Source of the DNA: Magnetovibrio blakemorei | GTDB lineage: Bacteria > Pseudomonadota > Alphaproteobacteria > Rhodospirillales > Magnetovibrionaceae | Reading direction: 5' to 3' | Assembly (NCBI RefSeq): GCF_001746755.1 | Contig: NZ_MCGG01000025.1 | Coordinates: 1 to 64,000 of the forward strand | Length of the DNA: 64,000 nt | Part shown: in pieces, positions 8,434 through 18,819 of the stretch | Numbering within the stretch: the stretch's first letter is position 1 | Layout: every line of letters begins with the position of its first letter | The notes under the pieces: generated by a model | Told to the model about the DNA's origin: nothing | Seen by the model: the letters and a program-made list of their open reading frames with translations, nothing else | Database searches by the model: none | Program-made: the position numbers and the translations under genes

Positions 8434-8787
8434 ATGGTCGATCAGACGAAGCGCATTCAGGCGGTGTTCTTCCGATCCGATACCGGCGCCGAGCCGGTTC
8501 GGGATTGGCTGAAGACGCTGGACAAGCAGGATCGGTTCCGCATCGGCACGGATATCAAGACGGTCGAATACGGCTGGCCGATCGGAATGCCGACCTGCAA
8601 GCCCATGAAGAACGGGCTGTTTGAGGTTCGGACCAACCTTGGCAACCGCATCGCTCGGGTTTTGTTCTGCATCAACGATGGATGCATGGTTTTGCTGCAT
8701 GGATTCATCAAAAAGACCCAGAAAACGCCACAGGCAGATCTTGACCTTGCATTGGAGCGCAAACGCAAACTGGAGAAACACTCATGA
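8434..8787 (+). CDS. RelE/HigB-like toxin (Gp49-like family)
   Basis: A 117-residue protein of the phage Gp49/HigB type: an N-terminal VFFRSDTGAEPVRDWL segment, the central YGWPIGMPTCKPMKNGLFEVR region and a C-terminal LLHGFIKKTQKTPQADLDLAL helix that is typical of this toxin group. Related toxins cut mRNA at the ribosome. ATG at 8434 gives the expected length; a longer frame upstream adds unrelated residues. Its stop overlaps the antitoxin start by four bases (ATGA), the common toxin-first arrangement. It lies in the tRNA-Ser island. Confidence 0.85.
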   Translation: MVDQTKRIQAVFFRSDTGAEPVRDWLKTLDKQDRFRIGTDIKTVEYGWPIGMPTCKPMKNGLFEVRTNLGNRIARVLFCINDGCMVLLHGFIKKTQKTPQADLDLALERKRKLEKHS

Positions 8788-9086
8788 CCAAGGCCCGCAA
8801 TCCTCACATTGGCTCGACTTTGGACGATTTGCTCGACGAAGACGGCATCCTGGCCGAGGCCCATACCGTCGCCATCAAACGCACACTCGCTTGGCAGGTT
8901 AGCCAGACCATGGCCAACGAAAACTTGAGCAAGTCCGAGATGGCTCGGCGCATGAACACCAGCCGCGCCGCGCTCAACCGCCTGCTCGACCCCGACAATC
9001 CATCCGTGACCCTGCTGACCCTGGACAAGGCCGCAGCGGTGCTGGGCAAGCGGTTGCGGGTGGAACTGGTGGATGAGGTGGCGTGA
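8784..9086 (+). CDS. HigA-like helix-turn-helix antitoxin
   Basis: A 100-residue partner of the preceding toxin. The helix-turn-helix is seen in the middle (LSKSEMARRMNTSRAALNRLLD, about residues 48-69), followed by TLLTLDKAAAVLGKRLRVEL. Antitoxins of this kind bind their toxin and repress the shared promoter. The N-terminal 40 residues (DDLLDEDGILAEAHTVAIKR) match the arrangement of antitoxins paired with Gp49-like toxins. The stop is followed at once by a run of seven G. Confidence 0.85.
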   Translation: MTKARNPHIGSTLDDLLDEDGILAEAHTVAIKRTLAWQVSQTMANENLSKSEMARRMNTSRAALNRLLDPDNPSVTLLTLDKAAAVLGKRLRVELVDEVA

Positions 9087-9098
9087 GGGGGGGCGCTC

Positions 9099-9795
9099 AT
9101 AGACGACAAGGAACACATCCTCGAGACGGTCAAACACATCCGGGGCGACTTGGACGATGCGTGTCGTATCGACAGCCTTCTGTACGGCCTCGATGACAGC
9201 CCGATCGCAGAAAACTGGGATTCGATCAGGGGCGATATTCGCGACCCGATAGCGCTCATCGAGGTGTCCCTGCTGACACGGCTCGTTCTGGACTTGGCCC
9301 GAATGTACGACACCGAAAAATCTAACGGGAAATTTAACGACAGGATGTGCCTGGCCGGTATATTCGCGCGCCTTGAGAACGTGAATAATGCCAGGCTCAA
9401 GAGCACGCTCCTTTCGACCGAGGGCCAAAAAGAGAGTTACGGTATGGCTCTGAAGAATTGGAAGGGCAGAGAAAACACCCCGTGCGTCCGGGGCATGAAA
9501 GCGGCAATCCAGGCCGCGAATTCCGGCAAGACCAACGAAATCGCCGGAATCTCAAAAAAACTTTAAGCTTGATAAATTATTGAAGAACCTCCGTGACCAC
9601 TATCTTGCCCACAATCTGAAGCACCTAAATCTACACGGAATGGGTTACGACGAATTGCGATCCGTTCTGGAAATGACGATTGAGATCGTCGAGCCTTTGG
9701 AAAAAGCCCTCACCGAAACCAGCGTCACCTACTCGAGCACGAGAGAAATCTGGCACCGGAAGGCGGAAGCTTTTTGGGGACTGTTGAGTAGATAA
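9099..9795 (+). pseudogene. AbiU2/HEPN-like gene broken by a frameshift and lacking a normal start
   Basis: Two adjacent frames make one protein. The first (open from after the antitoxin stop, first start-like codon TTG at 9150) runs to 9566; the second continues to 9795. They join at AAAAAAA (9554-9560), where a one-base slip gives a continuous KNFKLDKLLKNLRDHYLAHN. The RDHYLAH motif fits the RX4-6H signature of HEPN nucleases, and the overall layout resembles AbiU2-like proteins linked to phage defence. Coding-like sequence (IDDKEHILETVKHIRG) extends upstream of TTG to an ATA at 9099 seated after a G-rich stretch, as if an ATG had mutated. It may be dead, or the A7 run may be a sequence error or a slippage site. 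Family assignment is by eye. Confidence 0.6.
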
Positions 9796-10058
9796 GAATC
9801 CTTGATAGTTGTATAGCCTTATTAAAATCTCTCGTGTCTTGAGATGGCTTAAGGTTTGATGTTTTGTGGCGTGGGTGTGCCGACTTGGGCATAGGCCAGC
9901 GGAAATAAAATACACTGTGCCGCGAAGTCGTCAGATAAGCGGGAACGCGCATACCCTATCCGTAGGCGCAGTGCATGGCATCGTTAAGCAATCAATAACT
10001 TGCTAACGGCTTTTTGTAAGGATTTACGAATAAATGACACACGAACTAAGCACTCTTT
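9796..10058. other. Gap inside the island
   Basis: About 260 bases between the broken HEPN-like gene and the integrase remnant. Short antisense frames here have no recognisable content. I see no promoter, repeat or RNA gene. Confidence 0.4.
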
Positions 10059-10718
10059 TTAAATGCGTCGAAGAGTTTCGGAAAATTGATGATGAAATGC
10101 CTTCTCAAAGGATGGCGTTTCCACTAAGTTACCTTGATTGCGTGAACGGATCGCATCGGCAGCTCGAATGCTAGCCGCTTGCAACTCACGGCAAAGTAAT
10201 CGCCAGCTAGGCGATTTGGGATCAAGCTGAAGGTTAACATTGTCCCAGGTCAAAACATCTTCGGCCTCGCTGAGGAAAAAATCAGAAAGTTTACCTCGGG
10301 CATAATCATGTCTATTCACGTCATCAAGAGAATCGTTGATTTCTGCGTAATCTTCAAAAGATGTAACGGGCAATTCTGGGGTTGGGCTATCAAGATCATG
10401 GAAGCCCTCTAGGCGCGTCTCATCATCTTCTTCCAATCGGAAGGCGTGATAGATTTCTCCAATGCTCTTTATCTGTTGGGTGGATAATTCAGTAAGCGGC
10501 GGTTGACCTTTTAAAACGAGCATTCGCCTGTGGGCATCAAACTTGCCGTCAACCTTGGCCGCAGCCACGCGAACAAGGCGAACCGCTTCTCTGTGATCCG
10601 TGGTGCCGAGTGAAAAGGTTTCCTCGGTTTTCGGGTATGAAGTCTTGATATCGACTGGGATCGCTGCGCGATGGTAATAGGTAGCGCCACGGCGGTATAA
10701 GCGGGGGTGTCCTGACAT
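10059..10718 (-). pseudogene. Truncated tyrosine integrase, N-terminal part only
   Basis: A 219-residue remnant starting at ATG 10718, which has AGGAG ten bases upstream. The beginning (HPRLYRRGATYYHRAAIP, then TEETFSLGTTDHREAVRLV) is the DUF6538-type N-terminal domain of tyrosine site-specific recombinases. These proteins usually continue through a core-binding domain to a catalytic domain with R-H-R-Y residues; here the frame stops after ETLRRI and no catalytic motif follows. The gene starts about 100 bases from the 3' end of tRNA-Ser(CGA), the usual position for an island integrase next to its attachment site. Confidence 0.7.
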
Positions 10719-10768
10719 TTTTTCCATGCTCCTGATGTAACACATCACTGGAACAGCGGGAAGAAGAA

Positions 10769-10806
10769 AGCCCTGCAAATCAGTAAGTTACTGATCAAAC
10801 AGGGCT
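10769..10806. repeat. Nested inverted repeat beside tRNA-Ser
   Basis: AGCCCTG pairs with CAGGGCT, and inside it ATCAGTAA pairs with TTACTGAT around a single base. The structure lies between the integrase remnant and the tRNA 3' end and its right arm is part of the candidate att repeat, so it may be a recombinase binding site or a terminator-like hairpin. Confidence 0.5.
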
Positions 10807-10817
10807 TCCATGAAATA

Positions 10818-10905
10818 TGGCGGAGAGACAGGGATTCGAACCCTGGGTACGCAAGCGCACAACGGTTTTCGAGACCGCCCCGTTCGACCACTCCGGCATC
10901 TCTCC
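10818..10905 (-). tRNA. tRNA-Ser(CGA)
   Basis: An 88-base class II tRNA read on the minus strand. The acceptor arm GGAGAGA pairs with TCTCTCC, followed by discriminator G and an encoded CCA. The anticodon loop is CTCGAAA with anticodon CGA (10869-10871 on the complement). The long variable arm and the GGTTCGAATCC T-loop are present. The sequence closely parallels the known serine CGA tRNA of Escherichia coli. Its 3' end coincides with the island's candidate attachment repeat. Confidence 0.95.
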
Positions 10906-11073
10906 GCAATTTGAGTGTCCTGAAGGTCTGGGCGGGCGGAGACTAGCTTAAAGCGGATGGGGGTGCAAGCCGGGGAATGGTCAAAGCGGTGCTTTTTGGA
11001 CACTTTATAGAGTGGGGGGGAAATCGCGGGCCCAGGACGCATCAAATTGAGTCCGGACAGATGGCATAAAGCG

Positions 11074-11101
11074 TTGACATGCGCGGTTTTCGGGGTATAT
11101 T
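11074..11101 (+). promoter_or_regulatory. Sigma-70 type promoter for rplU-rpmA
   Basis: TTGACA (11074-11079) is followed after 16 bases by TATATT (11096-11101). This near-consensus pair lies about 150 bases upstream of the L21 start, in the right orientation for strong ribosomal protein expression. Confidence 0.75.
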
Positions 11102-11259
11102 GCCGCCTTCCTAACCCGGAGAGTGATTTCCGGGGTTTTGCAATGCGCAGTTTGAGGCGGGCCAAGGCTTTATAAGTTCGGCCCTTATAAGTTCGCAAGG
11201 CTTGAGTTTTTAAGCCCCGACGCCGTAGGACGCGGAACAGAAAAGAAGAGAGCGAAACC
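11102..11259 (+). promoter_or_regulatory. Long rplU leader with direct repeats
   Basis: The transcribed leader carries two copies of TTATAAGTTCG (11170-11180, 11185-11195), two copies of CAAGGCTT (11163-11170, 11196-11203) and a small stem GGCTT/AAGCC (11199-11216). It may act in autoregulation of L21, but I cannot match it to a known leader motif. Confidence 0.35.
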
Positions 11260-11715
11260 ATGTTCGCAGTGTTTAAAACCGGCGGCAAACAGTACCGTGT
11301 CAGTGAAAACGACACGCTGGTCGTCGAAAAATTGGTTGCCGAAGCCGGCGATACCGTCAACTTTGACCAAGTCTTGATGATTGGCGAAGACGGCCAAGCC
11401 CCCACCGTGGGCGCGCCGCTGCTCGATAAGGCTGCTGTGACCGCCGAAGTGGTCCGTCAAACCCGTGGCGAAAAAGTTATCATTTTCAAAAAGCGTCGTC
11501 GTCAAAACTCGCGCCGCAAAAATGGTCACCGTCAAGATTTGACGTTGATCAAAATCACCGGCATCAGCGCAACCGGCGCCGCTAAAGCTCCGGCCAAAAA
11601 AGCCGCAGCCCCAAAGGCTGCCGCTGAAGACGCATCCGCAGACAAACCTGCCGCAAAGAAGGCTCCGGCTAAAAAAGCCGCGCCGAAGGCAGCGACCAAG
11701 ACCGAAAAGGAGTAA
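11260..11715 (+). CDS. rplU: 50S ribosomal protein L21 with basic C-terminal extension
   Basis: A 151-residue protein. Residues 1-103 are standard L21 ([41 protein letters not shown]). The remaining 48 residues are an alanine/lysine/proline-rich tail, a feature seen in several alphaproteobacterial L21 proteins and absent from the roughly 103-residue enteric form. The tail probably contacts rRNA or is disordered. It sits just ahead of rpmA with six bases between them, the usual operon, driven by the promoter at 11074. Confidence 0.97.
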   Translation: MFAVFKTGGKQYRVSENDTLVVEKLVAEAGDTVNFDQVLMIGEDGQAPTVGAPLLDKAAVTAEVVRQTRGEKVIIFKKRRRQNSRRKNGHRQDLTLIKITGISATGAAKAPAKKAAAPKAAAEDASADKPAAKKAPAKKAAPKAATKTEKE

Positions 11716-11721
11716 TCACTC

Positions 11722-11976
11722 ATGGCACATAAAAAAGCAGGTGGCAGCTCCCGTAACGGCCGCGATTCTGACGGCCGCCGTCTGGGCGTGAAAAAGTTCG
11801 GTGGCGAAGCCGTCATTCCGGGCAACATCATCATTCGCCAGCGTGGCACCAAGTACAAGCCCGGCCTGAACGTTGGCCTCGGCAAAGACCACACCATCTT
11901 CGCTCTGGTTGAAGGCCGCGTGGCGTTCTCAGAAAAGAAGGGTCGTACCTTTGTTGGTGTGGAGCCGGCTGCGTAA
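11722..11976 (+). CDS. rpmA: 50S ribosomal protein L27
   Basis: An 84-residue protein starting [16 protein letters not shown], the conserved L27 N-terminus that reaches towards the peptidyl transferase centre. The rest ([32 protein letters not shown]) is canonical and full length. There is no cleavable N-terminal extension of the Firmicutes type. The start is preceded by AAGGAG. It is cotranscribed with rplU and followed by a strong terminator. Confidence 0.97.
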   Translation: MAHKKAGGSSRNGRDSDGRRLGVKKFGGEAVIPGNIIIRQRGTKYKPGLNVGLGKDHTIFALVEGRVAFSEKKGRTFVGVEPAA

Positions 11977-12003
11977 CGATACGCACCGCCCGATCAAATT
12001 CTC

Positions 12004-12041
12004 AAAAAGAGGGAATGGCACGGGCCGTTTCCTCTTTTTTT
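12004..12041 (+). terminator. Rho-independent terminator after rpmA
   Basis: AAAAAGAGG-GAA pairs with TTT-CCTCTTTTT around a GC-rich loop and ends in a run of seven T. It closes the rplU-rpmA unit. Confidence 0.8.
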
Positions 12042-12060
12042 GCGTTCTACCCCCACGAGG

Positions 12061-12125
12061 CCCCAGTTTGGCCCCCCAGTTTGGCCCCCCAGTTTGGCCC
12101 CCCAGTTTGGCCACCAGTTCGGCCG
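12061..12125. repeat. 13-base tandem repeat before obgE
   Basis: Four copies of AGTTTGG followed by six C (period 13, starting at 12065) and a fifth diverged copy ending AGTTCGG. It lies between the rpmA terminator and the obgE start and does not encode protein in any obvious way. Confidence 0.85.
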
Positions 12126-12137
12126 ATACGATTTTAA

Positions 12138-14308
<2,171 letters not shown>

Positions 14309-14323
14309 GCATCGGAAGAAGTA

Positions 14324-15604
14324 ATGAATGAGATGACACAGACACAAGATATTCCCGCCTTGATGCACACCATCGGTTTAGACGCGCAAGCGGCTGGACG
14401 GGCCTTGGCGTTGGCCAGCACGGCGGCGAAAAACTTGGCCCTGAGAGAAGGCGCAAAAGCCATCCGGGCGCGCAAAGCCGAAATCATTGACGCCAACAAC
14501 ACGGATGTGATCGCGGGAAAAGCGAAGGGCCTGACGCCGGCCTTGATCGATCGCCTTGTGCTCAATGACGAACGCATCGAATCCATGGCGGCGGGACTTG
14601 AAGCCATTGCCGAATTGGCTGATCCCGTGGGTCGGGTGCTGAGCGAATGGGACCGTCCCAATGGTCTGAAAATTCGCCGCGTGGCGGTGCCTTTGGGGGT
14701 CATCGGGGTGATTTACGAAAGCCGTCCCAACGTCACAGCAGACGCGGGGGCATTGTGCTTGAAGGCGGGTAACGCGGTTATTTTGCGCGGCGGCTCGGAA
14801 AGTTTTTTGTCGTCGGGCGTCATTCACAGCTGTCTGGTGGACGGTCTTAAAGCGGCAAACCTGCCCGCCCAAGCGATCCAGCGCGTGCCCACACGGGATC
14901 GCGCCGCGGTGGGTGAAATGCTCACCATGGTGGGGCTAATCGACGTGATCGTGCCGCGCGGTGGCAAGTCCTTGATTGAACGGGTGACGGCGGAAAGCAA
15001 AGTGCCGTTGTTCAAGCATTTGGAAGGCATCTGCCACACCTATGTGGACAAGTCCGCCGATGTCGTCAAAGCGCGCGCCGTTGTGTTGAACGCCAAAATG
15101 CGTCGCACCGGTGTGTGCGGAGCGACCGAAACCTTGCTGGTGGACAAAGCAGCGGGTGTGGGTGTTTTGAAAGACTTGGTCACGGACCTGTTGGATGCGG
15201 GTTGCGAAGTGCGCGGCGACGCTGCCACCCAAGCCGTCGATGAGCGGGTCTTCCCCGCCAAGGACAACGACTGGGACACGGAATATTTGGACGCGATCAT
15301 TTCCGTGAAAGTCGTGGACGGGGTTGCGGACGCGATGGCGCACATTGCGGCGCACAGTTCGGGGCACACGGAATCCATCATTGCCGAAGACCAAGCGACG
15401 GCGGATACGTTTCTCAACACGGTCGACAGCGCCATCGTCATGCACAATGCGTCGACCCAATTCGCCGACGGTGGTGAGTTCGGCATGGGCGCGGAAATCG
15501 GCATCTCGACGGACAAGATGCATGCCCGCGGCCCGGTCGGTGTGGAACAGTTGACCAGCTTTAAATACCAAGTCATCGGCACCGGCCAGACGAGACCCTC
15601 ATGA
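14324..15604 (+). CDS. proA: Gamma-glutamyl phosphate reductase
   Basis: A 426-residue aldehyde-dehydrogenase-fold enzyme that reduces glutamyl-5-phosphate with NADPH, the second step of proline synthesis. Seen are the [19 protein letters not shown] segment near residue 125, the cofactor-site stretch [12 protein letters not shown] and the catalytic cysteine region [14 protein letters not shown] near residue 265. Full length with a normal C-terminus ([13 protein letters not shown]). It is in the obgE-proB-proA-nadD run typical of this group. Confidence 0.96.
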   Translation: MNEMTQTQDIPALMHTIGLDAQAAGRALALASTAAKNLALREGAKAIRARKAEIIDANNTDVIAGKAKGLTPALIDRLVLNDERIESMAAGLEAIAELADPVGRVLSEWDRPNGLKIRRVAVPLGVIGVIYESRPNVTADAGALCLKAGNAVILRGGSESFLSSGVIHSCLVDGLKAANLPAQAIQRVPTRDRAAVGEMLTMVGLIDVIVPRGGKSLIERVTAESKVPLFKHLEGICHTYVDKSADVVKARAVVLNAKMRRTGVCGATETLLVDKAAGVGVLKDLVTDLLDAGCEVRGDAATQAVDERVFPAKDNDWDTEYLDAIISVKVVDGVADAMAHIAAHSSGHTESIIAEDQATADTFLNTVDSAIVMHNASTQFADGGEFGMGAEIGISTDKMHARGPVGVEQLTSFKYQVIGTGQTRPS

Positions 15605-15619
15605 GCAGGTCGTTTTGAT

Positions 15620-16207
15620 ATGGCGAATGCGGCGCGCAAAGTGGGCCTGTTGGGCGGATCGTTCAATCCCGCCCACGAGGGGCATTTGCACATATCCCAA
15701 TTTGCCTTGGACCGCCTGGGCTTGGATGAATTGTGGTGGTTGGTATCGCCGCAAAATCCGCTGAAGTCCGAACGCGACATGGCCTCGTTTGAGACCCGCA
15801 TGAAGACCGCGAAAATGGTGACGAAGGCAGAGCCGCGGATTCGCGTTTCCGACTTCGAATCGACAAAACAAACCCGCTTCACGGTGGATACCTTGGCCGC
15901 ATTGCAGGCCGATTTTCCCGACATAGCGTTCGTTTGGATTATGGGCGCGGATAATTTGCGCCAAATGGACAAGTGGAGAGGCTGGCGGGAGATATTCCAC
16001 TCGGTTCCCATTGCGATTTTTCCTCGTGCTCCTTATTCTTTAAGGGCATTGAGGAGTAGGGCGGCGCGGCGTTTTGAACACGCGCGCATTCCCACAACTC
16101 GGGCATTTAGGCTTGCGCGCATGACGCCGCCAGCGTGGGTGTTGTTAAAGGCTCCACGCCACGGCCAATCCGCAACCCGGATTCGCAGTCTCGGGGAATC
16201 GATCTAA
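15620..16207 (+). CDS. nadD: Nicotinate-nucleotide adenylyltransferase
   Basis: A 195-residue enzyme transferring AMP to nicotinate mononucleotide in NAD synthesis. The nucleotidyltransferase signature GGSFNPAHEGHLHIS is at residues 12-26, with WIMGADNLRQMDKW near 115 and the final SATRIR in place of the common SATAIR/ISSTxIR. It begins 15 bases after proA. Length and motif order are normal. Confidence 0.95.
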   Translation: MANAARKVGLLGGSFNPAHEGHLHISQFALDRLGLDELWWLVSPQNPLKSERDMASFETRMKTAKMVTKAEPRIRVSDFESTKQTRFTVDTLAALQADFPDIAFVWIMGADNLRQMDKWRGWREIFHSVPIAIFPRAPYSLRALRSRAARRFEHARIPTTRAFRLARMTPPAWVLLKAPRHGQSATRIRSLGESI

Positions 16208-16246
16208 AACGCCGTTAGGCGGATATTAAGGGAAATTTGAGAGACT

Positions 16247-16672
16247 ATGATTGAAACAACTTGGAGGAAACAAACCATTCCTCATACCGTACAAACGCCG
16301 CCGACAAGCCCAGATTTGCTTGATCTCGTGGAACGCACACTCGATGGTGACAAAGCCCACAACGTGGTTGTCATCGATCTCAAGGGAAAAACAGAAATCG
16401 CGGATTATCTCGTGGTTGCGTCTGGCACGTCACAGCGCCATGTCGGAGCCATGGCCAATCATCTGCGTGAAGAAATGAAAAAGGTTGGGGTCATTCCAGT
16501 CCCCGTTGAAGGCGTACCCCAGTGTGATTGGGTGTTGGTCGATGGCGGTGACGTGGTGGTGCATCTGTTCCGTCCCGAAGTGCGCGAATTCTACAACATT
16601 GAAAAGATGTGGGGTGCCGTCAGTTCAACGCCTCAAGACGGTGTTGTCGTCGACACTGAGGTTCGCCCGTAG
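16247..16672 (+). CDS. rsfS: Ribosome silencing factor RsfS
   Basis: A 141-residue protein of the Iojap/DUF143 family. These proteins bind L14 on the large subunit and block joining of the small subunit when nutrients are low. The core is VVVIDLKGKTEIADYLVVASGTSQRHV (about residues 40-66) and the DWVLVDGGDVVVHLFRPEVREFYNIEKMW end. It sits between nadD and rlmH, the most common position in Proteobacteria. Confidence 0.95.
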   Translation: MIETTWRKQTIPHTVQTPPTSPDLLDLVERTLDGDKAHNVVVIDLKGKTEIADYLVVASGTSQRHVGAMANHLREEMKKVGVIPVPVEGVPQCDWVLVDGGDVVVHLFRPEVREFYNIEKMWGAVSSTPQDGVVVDTEVRP

Positions 16673-16686
16673 GTTCGGAGGTTTGC

Positions 16687-17145
16687 ATGCGCACCCATCT
16701 CACTGCGGTGGGCCGCATCAAGCCTGGGCCTGAACGTGATCTGTATGCGCATTATGTTGCGCGCCTCAACCCCGCACCGGTGGTGCGCGAAGTCGAGGAA
16801 AAGCGCAATCTTCCCGCAGCGCAGTTGAAGGTGCGCGAGGGTGAGTTGCTGTTGGCGGCCATTCCCGAAGGGGCCCACGTGGTGGCCTTGGACGAAAAAG
16901 GTCGCAAACTGGGCAGCGTTGCTTTTGCCGAACAGCTGGGGCAGTGGCGTGATTTGGGTGTTCGTGACGTGGCGTTTGTGATTGGTGGTGCGGATGGCTT
17001 GGACAAAGCGGTGCTGGACCGTGCCGACTTGAGTTTGTCGTTAAGTGATTTGACGTGGCCCCATATGTTGGTGCGGGGCATGTTGGCGGAACAATTGTAT
17101 CGCGCCTACGCTATTTTAAGTGGTCATCCGTATCATCGTGTGTAA
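16687..17145 (+). CDS. rlmH: 23S rRNA (pseudouridine1915-N3)-methyltransferase
   Basis: A 152-residue SPOUT-fold methyltransferase that modifies helix 69 of 23S rRNA. The knot region is visible in FVIGGADGLDKAV (about 98-110) and LSLSDLTWPHMLVRGMLAEQLYRAYAILSGHPYHR at the C-terminus, with the usual terminal HPYHR. It follows rsfS by 14 bases, the standard pair. Confidence 0.96.
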   Translation: MRTHLTAVGRIKPGPERDLYAHYVARLNPAPVVREVEEKRNLPAAQLKVREGELLLAAIPEGAHVVALDEKGRKLGSVAFAEQLGQWRDLGVRDVAFVIGGADGLDKAVLDRADLSLSLSDLTWPHMLVRGMLAEQLYRAYAILSGHPYHRV

Positions 17146-17253
17146 ACGAGGTGAGGGAAACGGCCAAAAGGCAAAACGGAATTTTTGAGGGTACCGCGTT
17201 AAAATTTGGGAGCCCCCCATGAAAACGTGGCGCAAGAGGCTTATATAGAGATC

Positions 17254-18819
17254 ATGAAGACGACTTCTCAACGCAGCGTGCAAAAACCCGTTGTTCTGTG
17301 CATCCTTGATGGATGGGGCGAACGCAAGGAAACCTTGAACAACGCCATCCAAATCGGCAATACACCCAATTGGGACCGTTTGGTGAAGACCTGCCCGAAA
17401 TCGCAGTTGAGTGCGTCGGGTCTGGACGTCGGTTTGCCCGATGGCCAGATGGGCAATTCTGAAGTCGGGCACATGACCTTGGGCTCGGGCCGTGTGGTGT
17501 TGCAAGACCTGCCCCGCATCGACACCGCCATTCACGACGGTTCCCTGGATGCAAATCCGGCCTTGCTGCGCCTGATTGAAAAGCTTAAAGCGTCCGGGGG
17601 CACCTGTCATTTGTTGGGCTTGTTGTCGCCGGGGGGCGTGCACAGCCACCAGTGGCACATGCGCACCCTGGCGGGGATCATCTGTTCTCACGGGGTTCCG
17701 GTTCAGGTTCATGCGTTCTTGGACGGTCGCGATAGCCCGCCCAAAAGCGCCGCCAACATGGTGTCGCGTTTTGAAGTCGATATCCGCCACATGAATTGCA
17801 TTTCCATTGCCACGGTGAGCGGTCGGTATTGGGCGATGGATCGCGACAACCGCTGGGACCGGGTGGAAAAGGCTTATCGCTGCCTCACAGAGGGCCAAGG
17901 TGAAAAAGCGCATAGTGCTCTGGAAGCCATCAACGCGGCCTACGAAAACGATATCACCGATGAATTTATCGAACCCACCGCCATCGGCGACTTTGATGGT
18001 ATGCAAAGTGGTGACGGCATTTTGATGGCGAACTTCCGCGCCGATCGCGCGCGGGAAATTCTGGCGGCTTTGCTGGATCCAAAGTTTGATGGCTTTCCGC
18101 GCCCGCGCTCCATCGCTTTTGCCGCCCAGGCGGGCATGACGGAATATTCCGACAGCCACAATGCGTATATGGACGCTTTGTTCCCCTCAATTGACTTGAG
18201 CGATATTTTGGGTGAAGTCCTTTCCAAAGCGGGCAAGACCCAGTTGCACACGGCGGAGACGGAAAAATACGCCCACGTCACGTTCTTTTTCAACGGCGGG
18301 CAAGAAGAGCCCTTTCCTGGCGAAACCCGTCTTTTGATCCAGTCCCCCAATGTGCCGACCTATGACTTAAAGCCCGAAATGTCGGCACCGGAACTCACCG
18401 ATAAGCTGGTCGCGGCCATTGAATCGGGGGCTTATGACTTTATCGTCGTAAACTATGCCAATGGCGACATGGTTGGTCATACCGGCGTTATGGAGGCAGC
18501 GGTGCAAGCGGTGGAAGCGGTCGATGTTTGTGTGGGACGCTTGGAAGCTGCCGTTAAGGCCGTTGGCGGCGTGATGCTGGTAACAGCAGATCACGGCAAT
18601 TGCGAAAAAATGTGCGACGGCACCAACCCCCACACGGCGCACACCTTGTTCCCGGTTCCTGCCGTTTTGGTCAATGCTCCGGCGTGGGTCTTGAATTTGC
18701 GCGATGGCGGATTGTCCGATGTTGCGCCCACCGTGTTGCAGTTGTTGGGCCTGGATGTGCCCGCCTCAATGACCGGCAGTACGTTGCTTTTAGCTCGGGA
18801 TAGGGCCGTTGCCGAATAG
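17254..18819 (+). CDS. gpmI: 2,3-bisphosphoglycerate-independent phosphoglycerate mutase
   Basis: A 521-residue glycolytic enzyme of the alkaline phosphatase superfamily that interconverts 3- and 2-phosphoglycerate using two Mn ions. The metal site appears as LCILDGWGER near the start, the phosphoserine region as GQMGNSEVGHMTLG, and the later ligands as NYANGDMVGHTG and TADHGNCEKM. ATG at 17254 gives the normal N-terminus; a longer frame from a TTG at 17206 adds unrelated residues. It is followed by an overlapping EnvC-like gene, a gene pair common in alphaproteobacteria. Confidence 0.96.
   Translation: MKTTSQRSVQKPVVLCILDGWGERKETLNNAIQIGNTPNWDRLVKTCPKSQLSASGLDVGLPDGQMGNSEVGHMTLGSGRVVLQDLPRIDTAIHDGSLDANPALLRLIEKLKASGGTCHLLGLLSPGGVHSHQWHMRTLAGIICSHGVPVQVHAFLDGRDSPPKSAANMVSRFEVDIRHMNCISIATVSGRYWAMDRDNRWDRVEKAYRCLTEGQGEKAHSALEAINAAYENDITDEFIEPTAIGDFDGMQSGDGILMANFRADRAREILAALLDPKFDGFPRPRSIAFAAQAGMTEYSDSHNAYMDALFPSIDLSDILGEVLSKAGKTQLHTAETEKYAHVTFFFNGGQEEPFPGETRLLIQSPNVPTYDLKPEMSAPELTDKLVAAIESGAYDFIVVNYANGDMVGHTGVMEAAVQAVEAVDVCVGRLEAAVKAVGGVMLVTADHGNCEKMCDGTNPHTAHTLFPVPAVLVNAPAWVLNLRDGGLSDVAPTVLQLLGLDVPASMTGSTLLLARDRAVAE

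Noticed and set aside
10788-11405. 205-codon minus-strand frame between the integrase remnant and rplU
   Set aside because: It runs through the tRNA-Ser gene and the rplU promoter and overlaps the start of rplU, so it is not a gene.
17116-18159. 347-codon frame antisense to gpmI and rlmH
   Set aside because: Shadow of two well-supported genes.
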